64,000 nt of DNA from the NCBI RefSeq assembly GCF_008369915.1, contig NZ_VSRN01000001.1:620001-684000 (forward strand). Direction: 5' to 3'. Position numbers and translations under genes: made by a program. The stretch's first letter is position 1, and every line of letters begins with the position of its first letter. This document shows positions 27,085 to 34,156 of this stretch, one piece after another. Source of the DNA: Dyadobacter sp. UC 10 (GTDB taxonomy: Bacteria; Bacteroidota; Bacteroidia; Cytophagales; Spirosomataceae). Under the pieces are notes generated by a model. The model made no database searches and was not told the DNA's origin. It saw only the letters and a list, made by a program, of their open reading frames with translations.

Positions 27085-27102
27085 TGGTAAATAGCTTTAC
27101 CA
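27085..27102. promoter_or_regulatory. 18-bp palindrome upstream of the Crp/Fnr-type gene
   Basis: TGGTAAA-N4-TTTACCA is a perfect 7+4+7 inverted repeat ending 22 bp before the ATG of the Crp/Fnr-type regulator. Its size and symmetry fit a Crp-family dimer, and its position fits autorepression. The half-site differs from ATTGAY, so this regulator may not be the one that reads those boxes. Confidence 0.45.
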
Positions 27103-27124
27103 GACCAACACAACTGCTTTGCGA

Positions 27125-27727
27125 ATGGATCAGAATATGTACGATTATGGAATTTCCCCCGAAGAAATCGGGGATTTTATTAACAGCGGCAAAGTCAATA
27201 AAGTAAGGGCACATAAAATACTTTTTCACCAGGATATGGTTTGTAATTCCTGGGTTTACATCAAAAGTGGTATCGCCCGCCAGTTCATTATCACCCCGGA
27301 AGGCCGGAGCATTACCAAATCTTTTGCGACCTCGGGTCAGTTCATGCTGTATTCGGCGACCAGCTTTATCCTGCAAAAACAAACTGAAACCTGCTTTGAA
27401 ACGCTGACCGATTGCGAGATCATTGAATTTCATGTAAGCGAGCTTGAATATTATCTGGGCCGTCATAGATATAAAGAATACCTGAACAACATTTTGATGG
27501 AGCTCGTTTTGCAGAAGGACGACCGCGAAAGTCTGTTCCAGAAAGATGCCGCTGCCACAAGGGTTCAGCAATTTACCGAATCGCACGGCGATTTTTTTAA
27601 CCGTATCCCTCATTACTACATCGCATCCTATCTCGGCATTACGCCCGAAACCTTGTCCCGGATCCGCTCGATGACGAATTATGGAAAACAAAAATTGTTG
27701 CATCGTATAATACCCGTGGGTATTTAA
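27125..27727 (+). CDS. Crp/Fnr-family transcriptional regulator
   Basis: A 200-residue protein starting at the ATG at 27125 (a TTG two codons up is the only alternative). The N-terminal half is a cyclic-nucleotide-binding-type beta roll (VYIKSGIARQFIITPEGRSITKSF), followed by a long helix and an HTH whose recognition part reads ITPETLSRIRS. The E-T-x-S-R pattern is the same one that lets FNR read TTGAT half-sites, although it is common in Bacteroidota relatives of this family. No N-terminal cysteine cluster is present, so it is not an iron-sulfur oxygen sensor of the FNR kind. Its signal is unknown. It is divergent from a response regulator and has a palindrome just upstream. Confidence 0.9.
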   Translation: MDQNMYDYGISPEEIGDFINSGKVNKVRAHKILFHQDMVCNSWVYIKSGIARQFIITPEGRSITKSFATSGQFMLYSATSFILQKQTETCFETLTDCEIIEFHVSELEYYLGRHRYKEYLNNILMELVLQKDDRESLFQKDAAATRVQQFTESHGDFFNRIPHYYIASYLGITPETLSRIRSMTNYGKQKLLHRIIPVGI

Positions 27728-27752
27728 TAGAATTTACATTACGAAAGACAGA

Positions 27753-30700
27753 TCAGCGTGCCATGCTGCGTTTAATTTTCACCATCGCTTCGGCGGGGAA
27801 TATCAGCCGGACAATGGTTCCCTGACCTTCGTTACTTTCAATATAGAGCCCGATGTTGAGCATGGCGCAAAGGTCTTTGACGATCACAAGACCGATCCCG
27901 ATTCCATCGGGTGTGTCCGGCTCTTCGAAATAGTCCGATGCTCCGGCGCTTGAGTTGAGCCAGTCGATCGTCTCTTTGTTGATTCCGGATCCGTTGTCTG
28001 CAATTTTAATCACCACTGCATCGTCGAATCGGGAGGATGAGATTACTACTTCTCCCGAATGTGTGTTTTTGAGGGCATTGTCGATCAGATTATGCAGGAT
28101 TACCGAGATCAGGTTCTTATTGCTATGAACAGTCAGCCCGGGCAGCGCCTCAACCCGCACAGCCAGTTCCTTGGATTGAATAATCGCACTGAAAAATTCC
28201 AAGGTGCCTTCCAGTAGTTCCTGGACCCGCAAATTTTCGCTGATAATATTACCCGACGGCCCGTTAATCTGGGTTTTGATAAAAATGAGCAGGTTACTCG
28301 TGAATTTTTTAATCTGTCTGGCTGAAAGATATGCGACGCGACTTGTCTCCCGGATCACCGGGTCAGTCGCCGGCTGCGCCAGGTAGCTGTTGACTTGCTC
28401 CAGCGAGTTGACCAGATAGCGCAGGGGAGTCTGAATATCATGGTTGATTACCGCCAGCATTTGTCCCTGCAGATAAGCCTGCCTGTATAATTTCGACTCC
28501 TCGTCTTTTCTAAGCAGATAGCTGATGCGCAGCCTGATCACTAAGATCACGAGCGACACCAGTGCAGCGAAGAAGAGGATCTTGAACCAGAACGTCTCAT
28601 ACCAGGCAGGCAATACCTCTATTTCAAGGTCTTTGTAAACGTAATTATCCTGACCAAATCCGTTCTTCTTCCGGATTTTGACGGTATAGTGACCGTATGG
28701 AAGCTGGGAGAGGCTAATGCTGTTTTCTACCGTCAGCGGCAGCCAGGTGAGTCCGGCATCGGACCTTACAATCGCGTATTCAAGCACCAAATTTTTTCTG
28801 TTTCCGTAATATGGACAGGATACGTCCACCCGAAATTCGTCAAAACGGTTGGGCAGCGCAATCTTATTTTCACGTTGAATCGGCTTGCCGTCCAGAAATA
28901 ACGCACTGATAAACAAACCATTTCTGGGAACATCGACCTCAATTTCCAGCGGATTGAACCATTGCAGTCCATTGATCGAAGGCAGCGAAAAATAGCCGTT
29001 TTTCATTTTGGCCGCACAAGGCTGGCAGCCTCCGTTGAATTCGTTGGTATACAGGCCCTGGTTTTTGTCATAAAAAAAATAAAAGGGGCGTTTGCGGTTG
29101 CCAGCCGCATAAGCCAGCAAGTCGTCCATTTTGATTTGAAAAAGGCCTTTGTTGGTCGTCATCCATAAAAATCCCTTCTGATCTTCCAGAATACAATGTG
29201 TGAGCGACAGGTAATTGTCGTGATCCGCGGGCAGCCGCACGAGTGGTTTGCCTTTTGGTAACAACATTATACCGCTATGGTAGGTTGACATCCAGATCCC
29301 GTGCCGGTTGAAATGCATGCTTCTTATATACACGCCTTCTGTGCCTTCTATCACTGCCAAATGACCTGAGTTTGTATTTAGCCGGAAAAGGCCCGATGGC
29401 GTCCCTAGCCACAATGTCCCGTCGGCAGTCTCTTTCATACAAACTATTTCCTTCCACGGGCCTTGTTTGAACCGGCGAATACGCGCATTGCCACTTTCAG
29501 TATCGAGCCAGAACAAACCGCCAAAAACATCTCCTATCCATAGCCTGCCTTTTCCGTTGGAATAAAGGGCCTTCACTCCGGGAACATCCGGCCAGCTTTG
29601 TACCAGTTGTCCGGCCTTATCATATTTCACAAGCAATTTATCCCTCAGCGCATAAAAGTTACCCGCACTGTCCCTGGTGATAAAATATTTGTCGGCGGTA
29701 CGGAGTGAAACAGGTTTCAGGAACGGTTGGGAGGTGAATGTTTTTTGCCTCGTATCAAAACGGATTTGAAACCCTTCCGGGGTTACCAGCGACTCATAAC
29801 CCGCGGGTACCTGACCGTAAAATACATTACCAACTTTGCCTGACAGGTAAATATGAAACGGGTTCGGCTGCAAGATGAACAGCCCATCGGTGGACGAACC
29901 AAGGTAAAGTGTCCCCGATCGTTCGTCCAGCATAATGGATTCGATGATCAGGTCCTTGATGTCGAAATCGTTGAGCAGGCAGCGCGTGGCCAGTGTCCCC
30001 GACGATTCCGTAACGTAATAGAGTTTTTTGTCGAGGTACAGGAATGCCTGGTTCGATATATTGTTCCAGAAAAGCGTGTACAGCTCACGCTCTTTTCCGT
30101 TGTATTCCATGAACCGCATGGCAAAGTTACGGCGGGGAAACGACGGATGTTCGAGGATATCACCGCTAAGCCTAACCGGCATCAGCCCCCTGTTTGTAAG
30201 CTTCTGAAACGATTCCCCGGTTTTATTCAGTGTGTAGGGTTGCTTGCCGATCATAAAGAGATATTTTACTTCCGGCGCACTAACCTCATATTCTATACGG
30301 TCGCCTGCGAAGGCCGAAATCCTGCCCGGCGTCCACAGGTAAGCACGGTCGTGGCTGGTGGGCATTACAGAAACCTGGCTGCTGGACGGGGACTGGTCGA
30401 AGTAAGGCAGACTGCGCACCGTATAAAGGAGCCGCTTGTCGTTTTTGCCTAAATGAACCCTTCTTTTAAGCTCCTGATTATCATCATCAGTCACTTCTGC
30501 GCGACTATCTCTCGTAACCCTGAGTACCCTGTCTCCCACGCACCTGGCGAAAAAATCCGCATATCGTTGCGTGTTTTTAACAGAGGGCATTAGCGATACG
30601 ACCCGGTTATTATCACCGCCAAAGTCGGGGCCCGAGAAATTGACAAACCTTCTGCCGTCGTACCTGGAAATACCTTCCTCTGTCGCCACCCAGATAAAGC

Positions 30701-30860
30701 CATTGCGGTCCGACGATATTCCTTTGATGCTATTTTGGGGTAGACCGTCCTCATCTGTGTACTGTTTTACAACAAAACGAGGATCTGTTATCCGGGATTC
30801 CTGTGCAAAAAGCACATCTGAACTCAATAGAGTGAGTATAAAAAAACGCGCAAATTTCAT
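27753..30860 (-). CDS. two-component propeller sensor histidine kinase
   Basis: A 1035-residue membrane kinase. A signal peptide (residues 1-19) leads into a periplasmic sensor with propeller repeats (GLPQNSIKGISSDRNGFIWVATEEGISRYDG is the first), then a Y_Y_Y domain (about 680-750). One membrane segment (about 757-777, WFKILFFAALVSLVILVI) connects to the kinase: His807 in NHDIQTPL, an N-box (HNLIDNALKNT), DNGSGI and GIGLVIV. It ends after the ATPase domain, so it lacks the receiver and AraC-type HTH of true hybrid regulators used in polysaccharide loci. A separate response regulator is therefore needed; the LuxR-type one at 26.3-26.95 kb is the best local candidate. Confidence 0.92.
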   Translation of the reverse strand: MKFARFFILTLLSSDVLFAQESRITDPRFVVKQYTDEDGLPQNSIKGISSDRNGFIWVATEEGISRYDGRRFVNFSGPDFGGDNNRVVSLMPSVKNTQRYADFFARCVGDRVLRVTRDSRAEVTDDDNQELKRRVHLGKNDKRLLYTVRSLPYFDQSPSSSQVSVMPTSHDRAYLWTPGRISAFAGDRIEYEVSAPEVKYLFMIGKQPYTLNKTGESFQKLTNRGLMPVRLSGDILEHPSFPRRNFAMRFMEYNGKERELYTLFWNNISNQAFLYLDKKLYYVTESSGTLATRCLLNDFDIKDLIIESIMLDERSGTLYLGSSTDGLFILQPNPFHIYLSGKVGNVFYGQVPAGYESLVTPEGFQIRFDTRQKTFTSQPFLKPVSLRTADKYFITRDSAGNFYALRDKLLVKYDKAGQLVQSWPDVPGVKALYSNGKGRLWIGDVFGGLFWLDTESGNARIRRFKQGPWKEIVCMKETADGTLWLGTPSGLFRLNTNSGHLAVIEGTEGVYIRSMHFNRHGIWMSTYHSGIMLLPKGKPLVRLPADHDNYLSLTHCILEDQKGFLWMTTNKGLFQIKMDDLLAYAAGNRKRPFYFFYDKNQGLYTNEFNGGCQPCAAKMKNGYFSLPSINGLQWFNPLEIEVDVPRNGLFISALFLDGKPIQRENKIALPNRFDEFRVDVSCPYYGNRKNLVLEYAIVRSDAGLTWLPLTVENSISLSQLPYGHYTVKIRKKNGFGQDNYVYKDLEIEVLPAWYETFWFKILFFAALVSLVILVIRLRISYLLRKDEESKLYRQAYLQGQMLAVINHDIQTPLRYLVNSLEQVNSYLAQPATDPVIRETSRVAYLSARQIKKFTSNLLIFIKTQINGPSGNIISENLRVQELLEGTLEFFSAIIQSKELAVRVEALPGLTVHSNKNLISVILHNLIDNALKNTHSGEVVISSSRFDDAVVIKIADNGSGINKETIDWLNSSAGASDYFEEPDTPDGIGIGLVIVKDLCAMLNIGLYIESNEGQGTIVRLIFPAEAMVKIKRSMAR

Positions 30861-30982
30861 GTTTCAACTAATCTTGATAGAGGGAATATTAGAATTACGC
30901 TTCCGTTTTCGTGGGTCGCTGTAAGTAACTAAGAAAAAAATATGCCCGGCCACGCAAAGCAGGCCCCAAACCCTCTGAAAGT

Positions 30983-31014
30983 AAAATAGCCGATCGATAT
31001 TGATCGGCTATTTT
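30983..31014. terminator. strong hairpin (possible fifth, degenerate unit)
   Basis: A 13-bp perfect stem (AAAATAGCCGATC with GATCGGCTATTTT) closed by six bases. The minus strand continues TTTTACTTT, the plus strand TTTTGATTAG, so it may end transcription both ways. A TAATTTTG lies upstream on the minus strand (31042-31035), but only half a box (ATTGAT at 31067) is present and the spacing is off by three, so I do not count this as a full unit. Its stem resembles the terminator of unit D. Confidence 0.65.
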
Positions 31015-31071
31015 GATTAGTCACCCTATTTATACAAAATTAAGTCAGTTTAGAAATACGATCATGATTGA

Positions 31072-31150
31072 TAAAAACGAAAATAGCTAACCTGAAAACC
31101 GGTCAGCTATTTTATTCTAGCATTATGAGAACCATTAAGCTCTATAGTCA
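31072..31150 (-). ncRNA. predicted small RNA, unit D (about 79 nt)
   Basis: The predicted start (about 31150) lies four bases after the -7 element TACTTTTA. The 3' end is an intrinsic terminator: a 9-bp stem (AAAATAGCT/AGCTATTTT, 31080-31088 with 31105-31113) extended by three more pairs after a mismatch, followed by CGTTTTTATC. A seven-codon ORF (MVLIMLE) with no visible ribosome-binding site lies inside, so a leader peptide role cannot be excluded. Sequence between promoter and terminator is not shared with the other units. Confidence 0.55.
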
Positions 31151-31153
31151 AAA

Positions 31154-31198
31154 TAAAAGTACGTGTAACATTTTTACAAAACATTGATATAAATCAAT
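31154..31198 (-). promoter_or_regulatory. Crp/Fnr-type promoter of unit D
   Basis: Minus strand: box ATTGATTTATATCAAT (31198-31183), exactly 21 bp, then TACTTTTA (31161-31154), which matches TAnnTTTG except for the last base. The box centre would be near -41, the place used by activators that touch polymerase directly. Confidence 0.6.
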
Positions 31199-31231
31199 AA
31201 TTTCGGTGTCTCTCAATATTATTACTGAGAT

Positions 31232-31314
31232 AAAAAAGATAATGGTTAACCTCAAATCAGGTTAACCATTATTATTTTACGACACTCCATCAACCAAAAG
31301 GTTTTTGGTACTGG
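31232..31314 (-). ncRNA. predicted small RNA, unit C (about 83 nt)
   Basis: Predicted start near 31314. The 5' part can form a small hairpin (ACCAAAA-N3-TTTTGGT, 31309-31293). The 3' end is a 14-bp terminator stem (31239-31252 with 31259-31272, core AATGGTTAACCT) with a six-base loop and TTTTTT. A 12-codon ORF (MECRKIIMVNLI) runs into the terminator stem and has no visible ribosome-binding site; I think it is chance. Confidence 0.6.
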
Positions 31315-31317
31315 AAG

Positions 31318-31362
31318 CAAAACTAAGTGCATTTTATTACTTTACCATTGACATAAATCAAT
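31318..31362 (-). promoter_or_regulatory. Crp/Fnr-type promoter of unit C
   Basis: Minus strand: box ATTGATTTATGTCAAT (31362-31347), exactly 21 bp, then TAGTTTTG (31325-31318), a perfect TAnnTTTG. It lies 78 bp past the end of the NIPSNAP gene and can act independently of it. Confidence 0.65.
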
Positions 31363-31439
31363 ACAATCTATATTAACAGACCCATTGTACTGAAACCAGT
31401 GAATTGTTTACATTGTTTTAACCCCACAACCCGTGTCCA

Positions 31440-32225
31440 TCATATCTGGGAATAGGGTGCGGGAACCAAGAAGGTTTTAATAATAGTGGAAATTGTATTC
31501 GCATATTGAGGGTCTGCCACTAACTTTTTCCATTCGGGATCTGCAAGAAATGCATCCCATCCTTTATCCCGTTCCTCCATGTTATCGACCACGAGCATAT
31601 AAGTGAGGCGCGGCAATTTATCACCGGCTATTACTTCGCCAAAGAACACCGGTTCCAGTTTTGCCCTTTTAAAAATCGGGAACTCCCCATCGTTAAACAT
31701 TTTGATTTTTCGTCTTACAGCATCTTCGCTGTACCCTTCGTATGTCCTTAATTCGAATATACGGGGGGCACCCGCCGGAGCTACCAACTGAGGAAATCCG
31801 TCGAATGCAAGCATCAAAGAGGACGTGAAGCGACTGTAAAGGGCTTTGTCCACAGGTACATGATGGTAGGCCGTGCTGTTTTTTACATAATCGGCATCCG
31901 CTTTCAGTTTTGCATGGACAGAGAGATATGTGTCGAAAGAAGCATATGGCACCAGCAAATAGATTTTAGCCGGATCCGATTTGCCCCATTCTCTGAACAC
32001 GCCCACCGTTTTTACACCATATTTGTTCAGGGCAGGGATCAGCGCGTTTTTAAAATAATCCTCCAATATCGATTGGTTTGAACCGAACCGCATTTCATAT
32101 TCCCGCAATTCATATAGTTGTTTTTGTGCTTCATATTTGCCTCCTGCCATTGCAGGACCGATTCCCATTGCCGCCATGCCTGCGGCTGCCGCGATTGAAG
32201 ATTGAAGTAGCTTTCTACGTTGCAT
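31440..32225 (-). CDS. NIPSNAP-family protein with Tat-like signal
   Basis: A 261-residue protein. The N-terminus (MQRRKLLQSSIAAAAGMAAMG) has a twin-arginine-like signal followed by an alanine-rich hydrophobic stretch, so it is probably exported. Two NIPSNAP domains follow: the first begins at LYELREYEMRFG and the second at IFELRTYEGYSEDAV, each with the typical dimeric ferredoxin-like fold pattern. The biochemical role of bacterial NIPSNAP proteins is not settled. The gene stands alone, with predicted small-RNA units on both sides on the same strand; I see no box of their type at the expected distance before it. Confidence 0.88.
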   Translation of the reverse strand: MQRRKLLQSSIAAAAGMAAMGIGPAMAGGKYEAQKQLYELREYEMRFGSNQSILEDYFKNALIPALNKYGVKTVGVFREWGKSDPAKIYLLVPYASFDTYLSVHAKLKADADYVKNSTAYHHVPVDKALYSRFTSSLMLAFDGFPQLVAPAGAPRIFELRTYEGYSEDAVRRKIKMFNDGEFPIFKRAKLEPVFFGEVIAGDKLPRLTYMLVVDNMEERDKGWDAFLADPEWKKLVADPQYANTISTIIKTFLVPAPYSQI

Positions 32226-32435
32226 ATTTTGTATGATTTAAGTGATTTGATAAGTCAATAACGTTAAACGATCAGAACCAAATGCCCATCAGACACTGTT
32301 CCGCTGTTGCATATCGCAAAACGAACTTAAAAACCCATCAACTTACTGATTTTCAAACAAATGAACAACCATTTCATTTACTATTTTCAATCGAAGAGCT
32401 GGCTGCTATTATTTTTCAATGGAACTGATTAATAC

Positions 32436-32512
32436 AAAAAATATAGCCGCTCCAAGCAGAACGGCTATATTGCTTACTTAACTAAATCAAAATTTACAAC
32501 GTCAATGTCCAC
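32436..32512 (-). ncRNA. predicted small RNA, unit B (about 77 nt)
   Basis: Predicted start near 32512. The terminator has a 10-bp stem (AATATAGCCG/CGGCTATATT, 32440-32449 with 32462-32471), a 12-base loop and TTTTTT on the minus strand. It shares the 9-mer TAAATTTTG with unit A (here at 32496-32488). A six-codon ORF (MWTLTL) begins almost at the predicted 5' end. Confidence 0.55.
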
Positions 32513-32515
32513 ATT

Positions 32516-32560
32516 CAAAGAAAAGTAAACCGGCTTCCAATTCCATTGACATATGTCAAT
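32516..32560 (-). promoter_or_regulatory. Crp/Fnr-type promoter of unit B
   Basis: Minus strand: fully symmetric box ATTGACATATGTCAAT (32560-32545), exactly 21 bp, then TTTCTTTG (32523-32516), one mismatch from TAnnTTTG. Confidence 0.6.
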
Positions 32561-32600
32561 AGATTTCTAATATTGTTAGTAATAAGTTGAAATATAAAGA

Positions 32601-32695
32601 ATAAAAAAGAGCTGATCATCAACTGATCAGCTCTTTACGGATTACTGCAATATAACCTAAACAGCAAAATTTAAAGCTATTTAAAGTATTAACCT
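32601..32695 (-). ncRNA. predicted small RNA, unit A (about 95 nt)
   Basis: Predicted start near 32695. The 3' end is a 13-bp perfect terminator stem (AAAGAGCTGATCA with TGATCAGCTCTTT, 32606-32618 with 32624-32636), five-base loop, then TTTTTT. It contains the 9-mer TAAATTTTG (32673-32665) also found in unit B. No ORF of note. Confidence 0.6.
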
Positions 32696-32698
32696 TTT

Positions 32699-32743
32699 CA
32701 AAGATAAATAATAAGCAAATTGCTGTCATTGATTTAAATCAAT
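32699..32743 (-). promoter_or_regulatory. Crp/Fnr-type promoter of unit A
   Basis: Minus strand: fully symmetric box ATTGATTTAAATCAAT (32743-32728), exactly 21 bp, then TATCTTTG (32706-32699), a perfect TAnnTTTG. The box overlaps the stop codon of the sigma factor gene (stop at 32739-32741). Confidence 0.65.
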
Positions 32744-33986
32744 CAACATTTTTCAGTCTCAAAATATTGGTACGGATCATTGATTTTTCTGATTCAGAAG
32801 CGGCCATTCCGAGCGCGGTTTCAAAATGCAGTAGTGCTTTTTCATTGTCAAAATCAGAATACAAATGGCCTAGCAGTGAAAAATAGAAATGATTTTCTGT
32901 GAGCTGCAATTTCTCAGCTTCCGCAATCGCCTGCTTTTTTCCCCGCGATTTGGCAATTGCAAAAGTCCGGTTCAAAGCAGCGATCGGTGAATATTCCAGA
33001 ATAAGCAGGTTGTTATACAGTTGCAGGATATTCTCCCATTTCTGACCTGTATCCTCTTTTTGCGTATGCCAAAATGCGATCCCCGCTTCCAGGTGATATT
33101 TTGAAACTTCATTACCTGTGGAAGCCTTGATCAGAAAGTCCTTCCCCAGACTGATCAACTCCCAGTTCCAGAGTGCTTCGTCCTGGTCTTCATACAATAT
33201 CATATCACCATTTTCATTCAGCCTCGCGTCAAACCGGGAAGAATGAAAACACATGAGCGACAGCAATGCATTCACGGCCGGCTTGTTGGTAGCTGTATTG
33301 TCGAGCAGCAGCGAGCCGAGCCGCATTGCCTCGGCACAAAGGTCTTTCCGAAGCGTCGTGTTCTGGCTTTGAGAGTAATATCCTTCTGAAAACAGCAGGT
33401 ACAAGGTAGTCAGCACATTATCCAGCCGGCTGCTTATTTCCGGCAAGCCAGGCTGCTCGATCCGGATATTGGCCTCTTTCAGTTTCTCTTTGGCACGGGT
33501 AAGCCGTTTGTATACGACCGTTTTATTGGTCAGGAATGCGTCGGCAATTTCCTGCACGCCAAACCCGCAAAGGAGGTTCAATGCCAGTGAAATCTGCGAT
33601 TCCGTCGAAATAACAGGGTTACAAACTGCAAATATCATCGCCAGCTGACTATCCGAAATATTTTTTTCGGACAGGTCGATTTCAATTTCCTCGGTGGTTT
33701 CGGCGGTATACCGGATCTCGGCGGCCAGTTTGTTCTCAAAAAGGGCGTGGCGTTTGAGGTAATTTTTGGTCTTGTTCTTAGCCACTGTATATAACCAGCC
33801 CGTCGGATTTTCAGGCACGCCGTTCATGCTCCAATGCTCGGTAGCCGACAAAAAAGTATCGCTCACGATATCCTCCGCGATCTCAACATGCCTGATCCCG
33901 AAAGAATAACAGAGTACCCCAACAATGTTGCGGTACTCCGTTCGAAATAAGTTGGGAAGGAGGTGTGGTGGTTTCGCTTTGGTCAT
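32739..33986 (-). CDS. ECF42-like sigma factor with C-terminal TPR-like extension
   Basis: I choose the ATG at 33986 (415 residues, MTKAKPP) because the frame above it is only an in-frame run of three heptads (MTIND plus two residues) encoded by a DNA repeat. Regions 2 (HVEIAEDIVSDTFLSATEHW) and 4 (LLCGFGVQEIADAFLTNKTVVYKRLTRAKEKL) are present, followed by a helical extension of about 220 residues with TPR-like text (YNNLLILEYSPIAALNRTFAIAKSRG). This build, together with the DGPF/YCII gene next door, is the mark of group ECF42, which acts without a classical anti-sigma factor. It is the last gene of a three-gene set and has lower GC than its surroundings. Confidence 0.9.
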   Translation of the reverse strand: MTKAKPPHLLPNLFRTEYRNIVGVLCYSFGIRHVEIAEDIVSDTFLSATEHWSMNGVPENPTGWLYTVAKNKTKNYLKRHALFENKLAAEIRYTAETTEEIEIDLSEKNISDSQLAMIFAVCNPVISTESQISLALNLLCGFGVQEIADAFLTNKTVVYKRLTRAKEKLKEANIRIEQPGLPEISSRLDNVLTTLYLLFSEGYYSQSQNTTLRKDLCAEAMRLGSLLLDNTATNKPAVNALLSLMCFHSSRFDARLNENGDMILYEDQDEALWNWELISLGKDFLIKASTGNEVSKYHLEAGIAFWHTQKEDTGQKWENILQLYNNLLILEYSPIAALNRTFAIAKSRGKKQAIAEAEKLQLTENHFYFSLLGHLYSDFDNEKALLHFETALGMAASESEKSMIRTNILRLKNVD

Positions 33987-34053
33987 TGGGTGGTCATTAA
34001 TTGTCATTGGATAGTCATTAATTGTCATTGGATTGTCATTAATTGTCATTGGT
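33982..34053. repeat. helically phased AATGAC repeat array at the start of the sigma gene
   Basis: On the plus strand GTCATT begins at 33982, 33993, 34003, 34014, 34024, 34035 and 34045: seven copies spaced 11, 10, 11, 10, 11, 10 bp, an average of 10.5 bp. The larger unit, GTCATTAATTGTCATTGGA, repeats three times with period 21 (33993, 34014, 34035). The array covers the possible start codons of the sigma gene. Confidence 0.8.
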
Positions 34054-34109
34054 CGTTATCTATTAATAATAAATTCAAATCCTCGAATTTCCTGACACCC
34101 CTACCAATA

Positions 34110-34137
34110 AATGACAACCCAATGACCACCCAATGAC
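34110..34137. repeat. inverted copies of the AATGAC repeat
   Basis: AATGAC begins at 34110, 34121 and 34132 on the plus strand, spaced 11 bp, opposite in direction to the array at 33982-34053. The 17-mer AATGACCACCCAATGAC at 34121-34137 is the exact reverse complement of 33982-33998. Confidence 0.75.
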
Positions 34138-34156
34138 TTCACTTCCCAACCTCTCT

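Larger units (their letters stand above)
30861..31439. other. 579-bp AT-rich spacer holding two predicted small-RNA genes and three hairpins
   Basis: No protein gene of normal size fits here. The part next to the kinase gene (30861-30980) shows no clear promoter. From 30983 to 31362 there are, on the minus strand, two box-promoter-terminator units and one further hairpin, described separately. The NIPSNAP gene ends at 31440. Confidence 0.7.
32226..32738. other. 513-bp AT-rich spacer holding two predicted small-RNA genes
   Basis: Units A and B occupy 32436-32743. The remaining 210 bp before the NIPSNAP start hold its likely promoter and leader, but I find no convincing TAnnTTTG there. No protein-coding frame stands out on either strand. 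Confidence 0.65.

Noticed and set aside
26984..27703. 239-codon frame on the minus strand opposite the Crp/Fnr-type gene
   Set aside because: It is antisense to a clear Crp-family protein, has no recognisable domain, and its composition is that of a shadow frame.
32240..32262. TTGACTTATCAA-like palindrome upstream of the NIPSNAP gene as another FNR-type box
   Set aside because: The half-sites are two bases too close (TTGA-N4-TCAA instead of TTGA-N6-TCAA) and no TAnnTTTG follows at 21 bp.
30983..32636. The hairpin cluster as a family of REP/MITE-type mobile repeats
   Set aside because: The stems have different sequences, there are no target duplications, and each hairpin has a T-run on the same strand and a promoter at a set distance. 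Transcription units explain the pattern better, though a repeat origin cannot be excluded without other genomes.
33987..34049. N-terminal heptads (MTIND plus two residues) as a real part of the sigma factor
   Set aside because: They are encoded by a DNA repeat with 10.5-bp phasing that continues out of frame; the family-like start is the last ATG at 33986.
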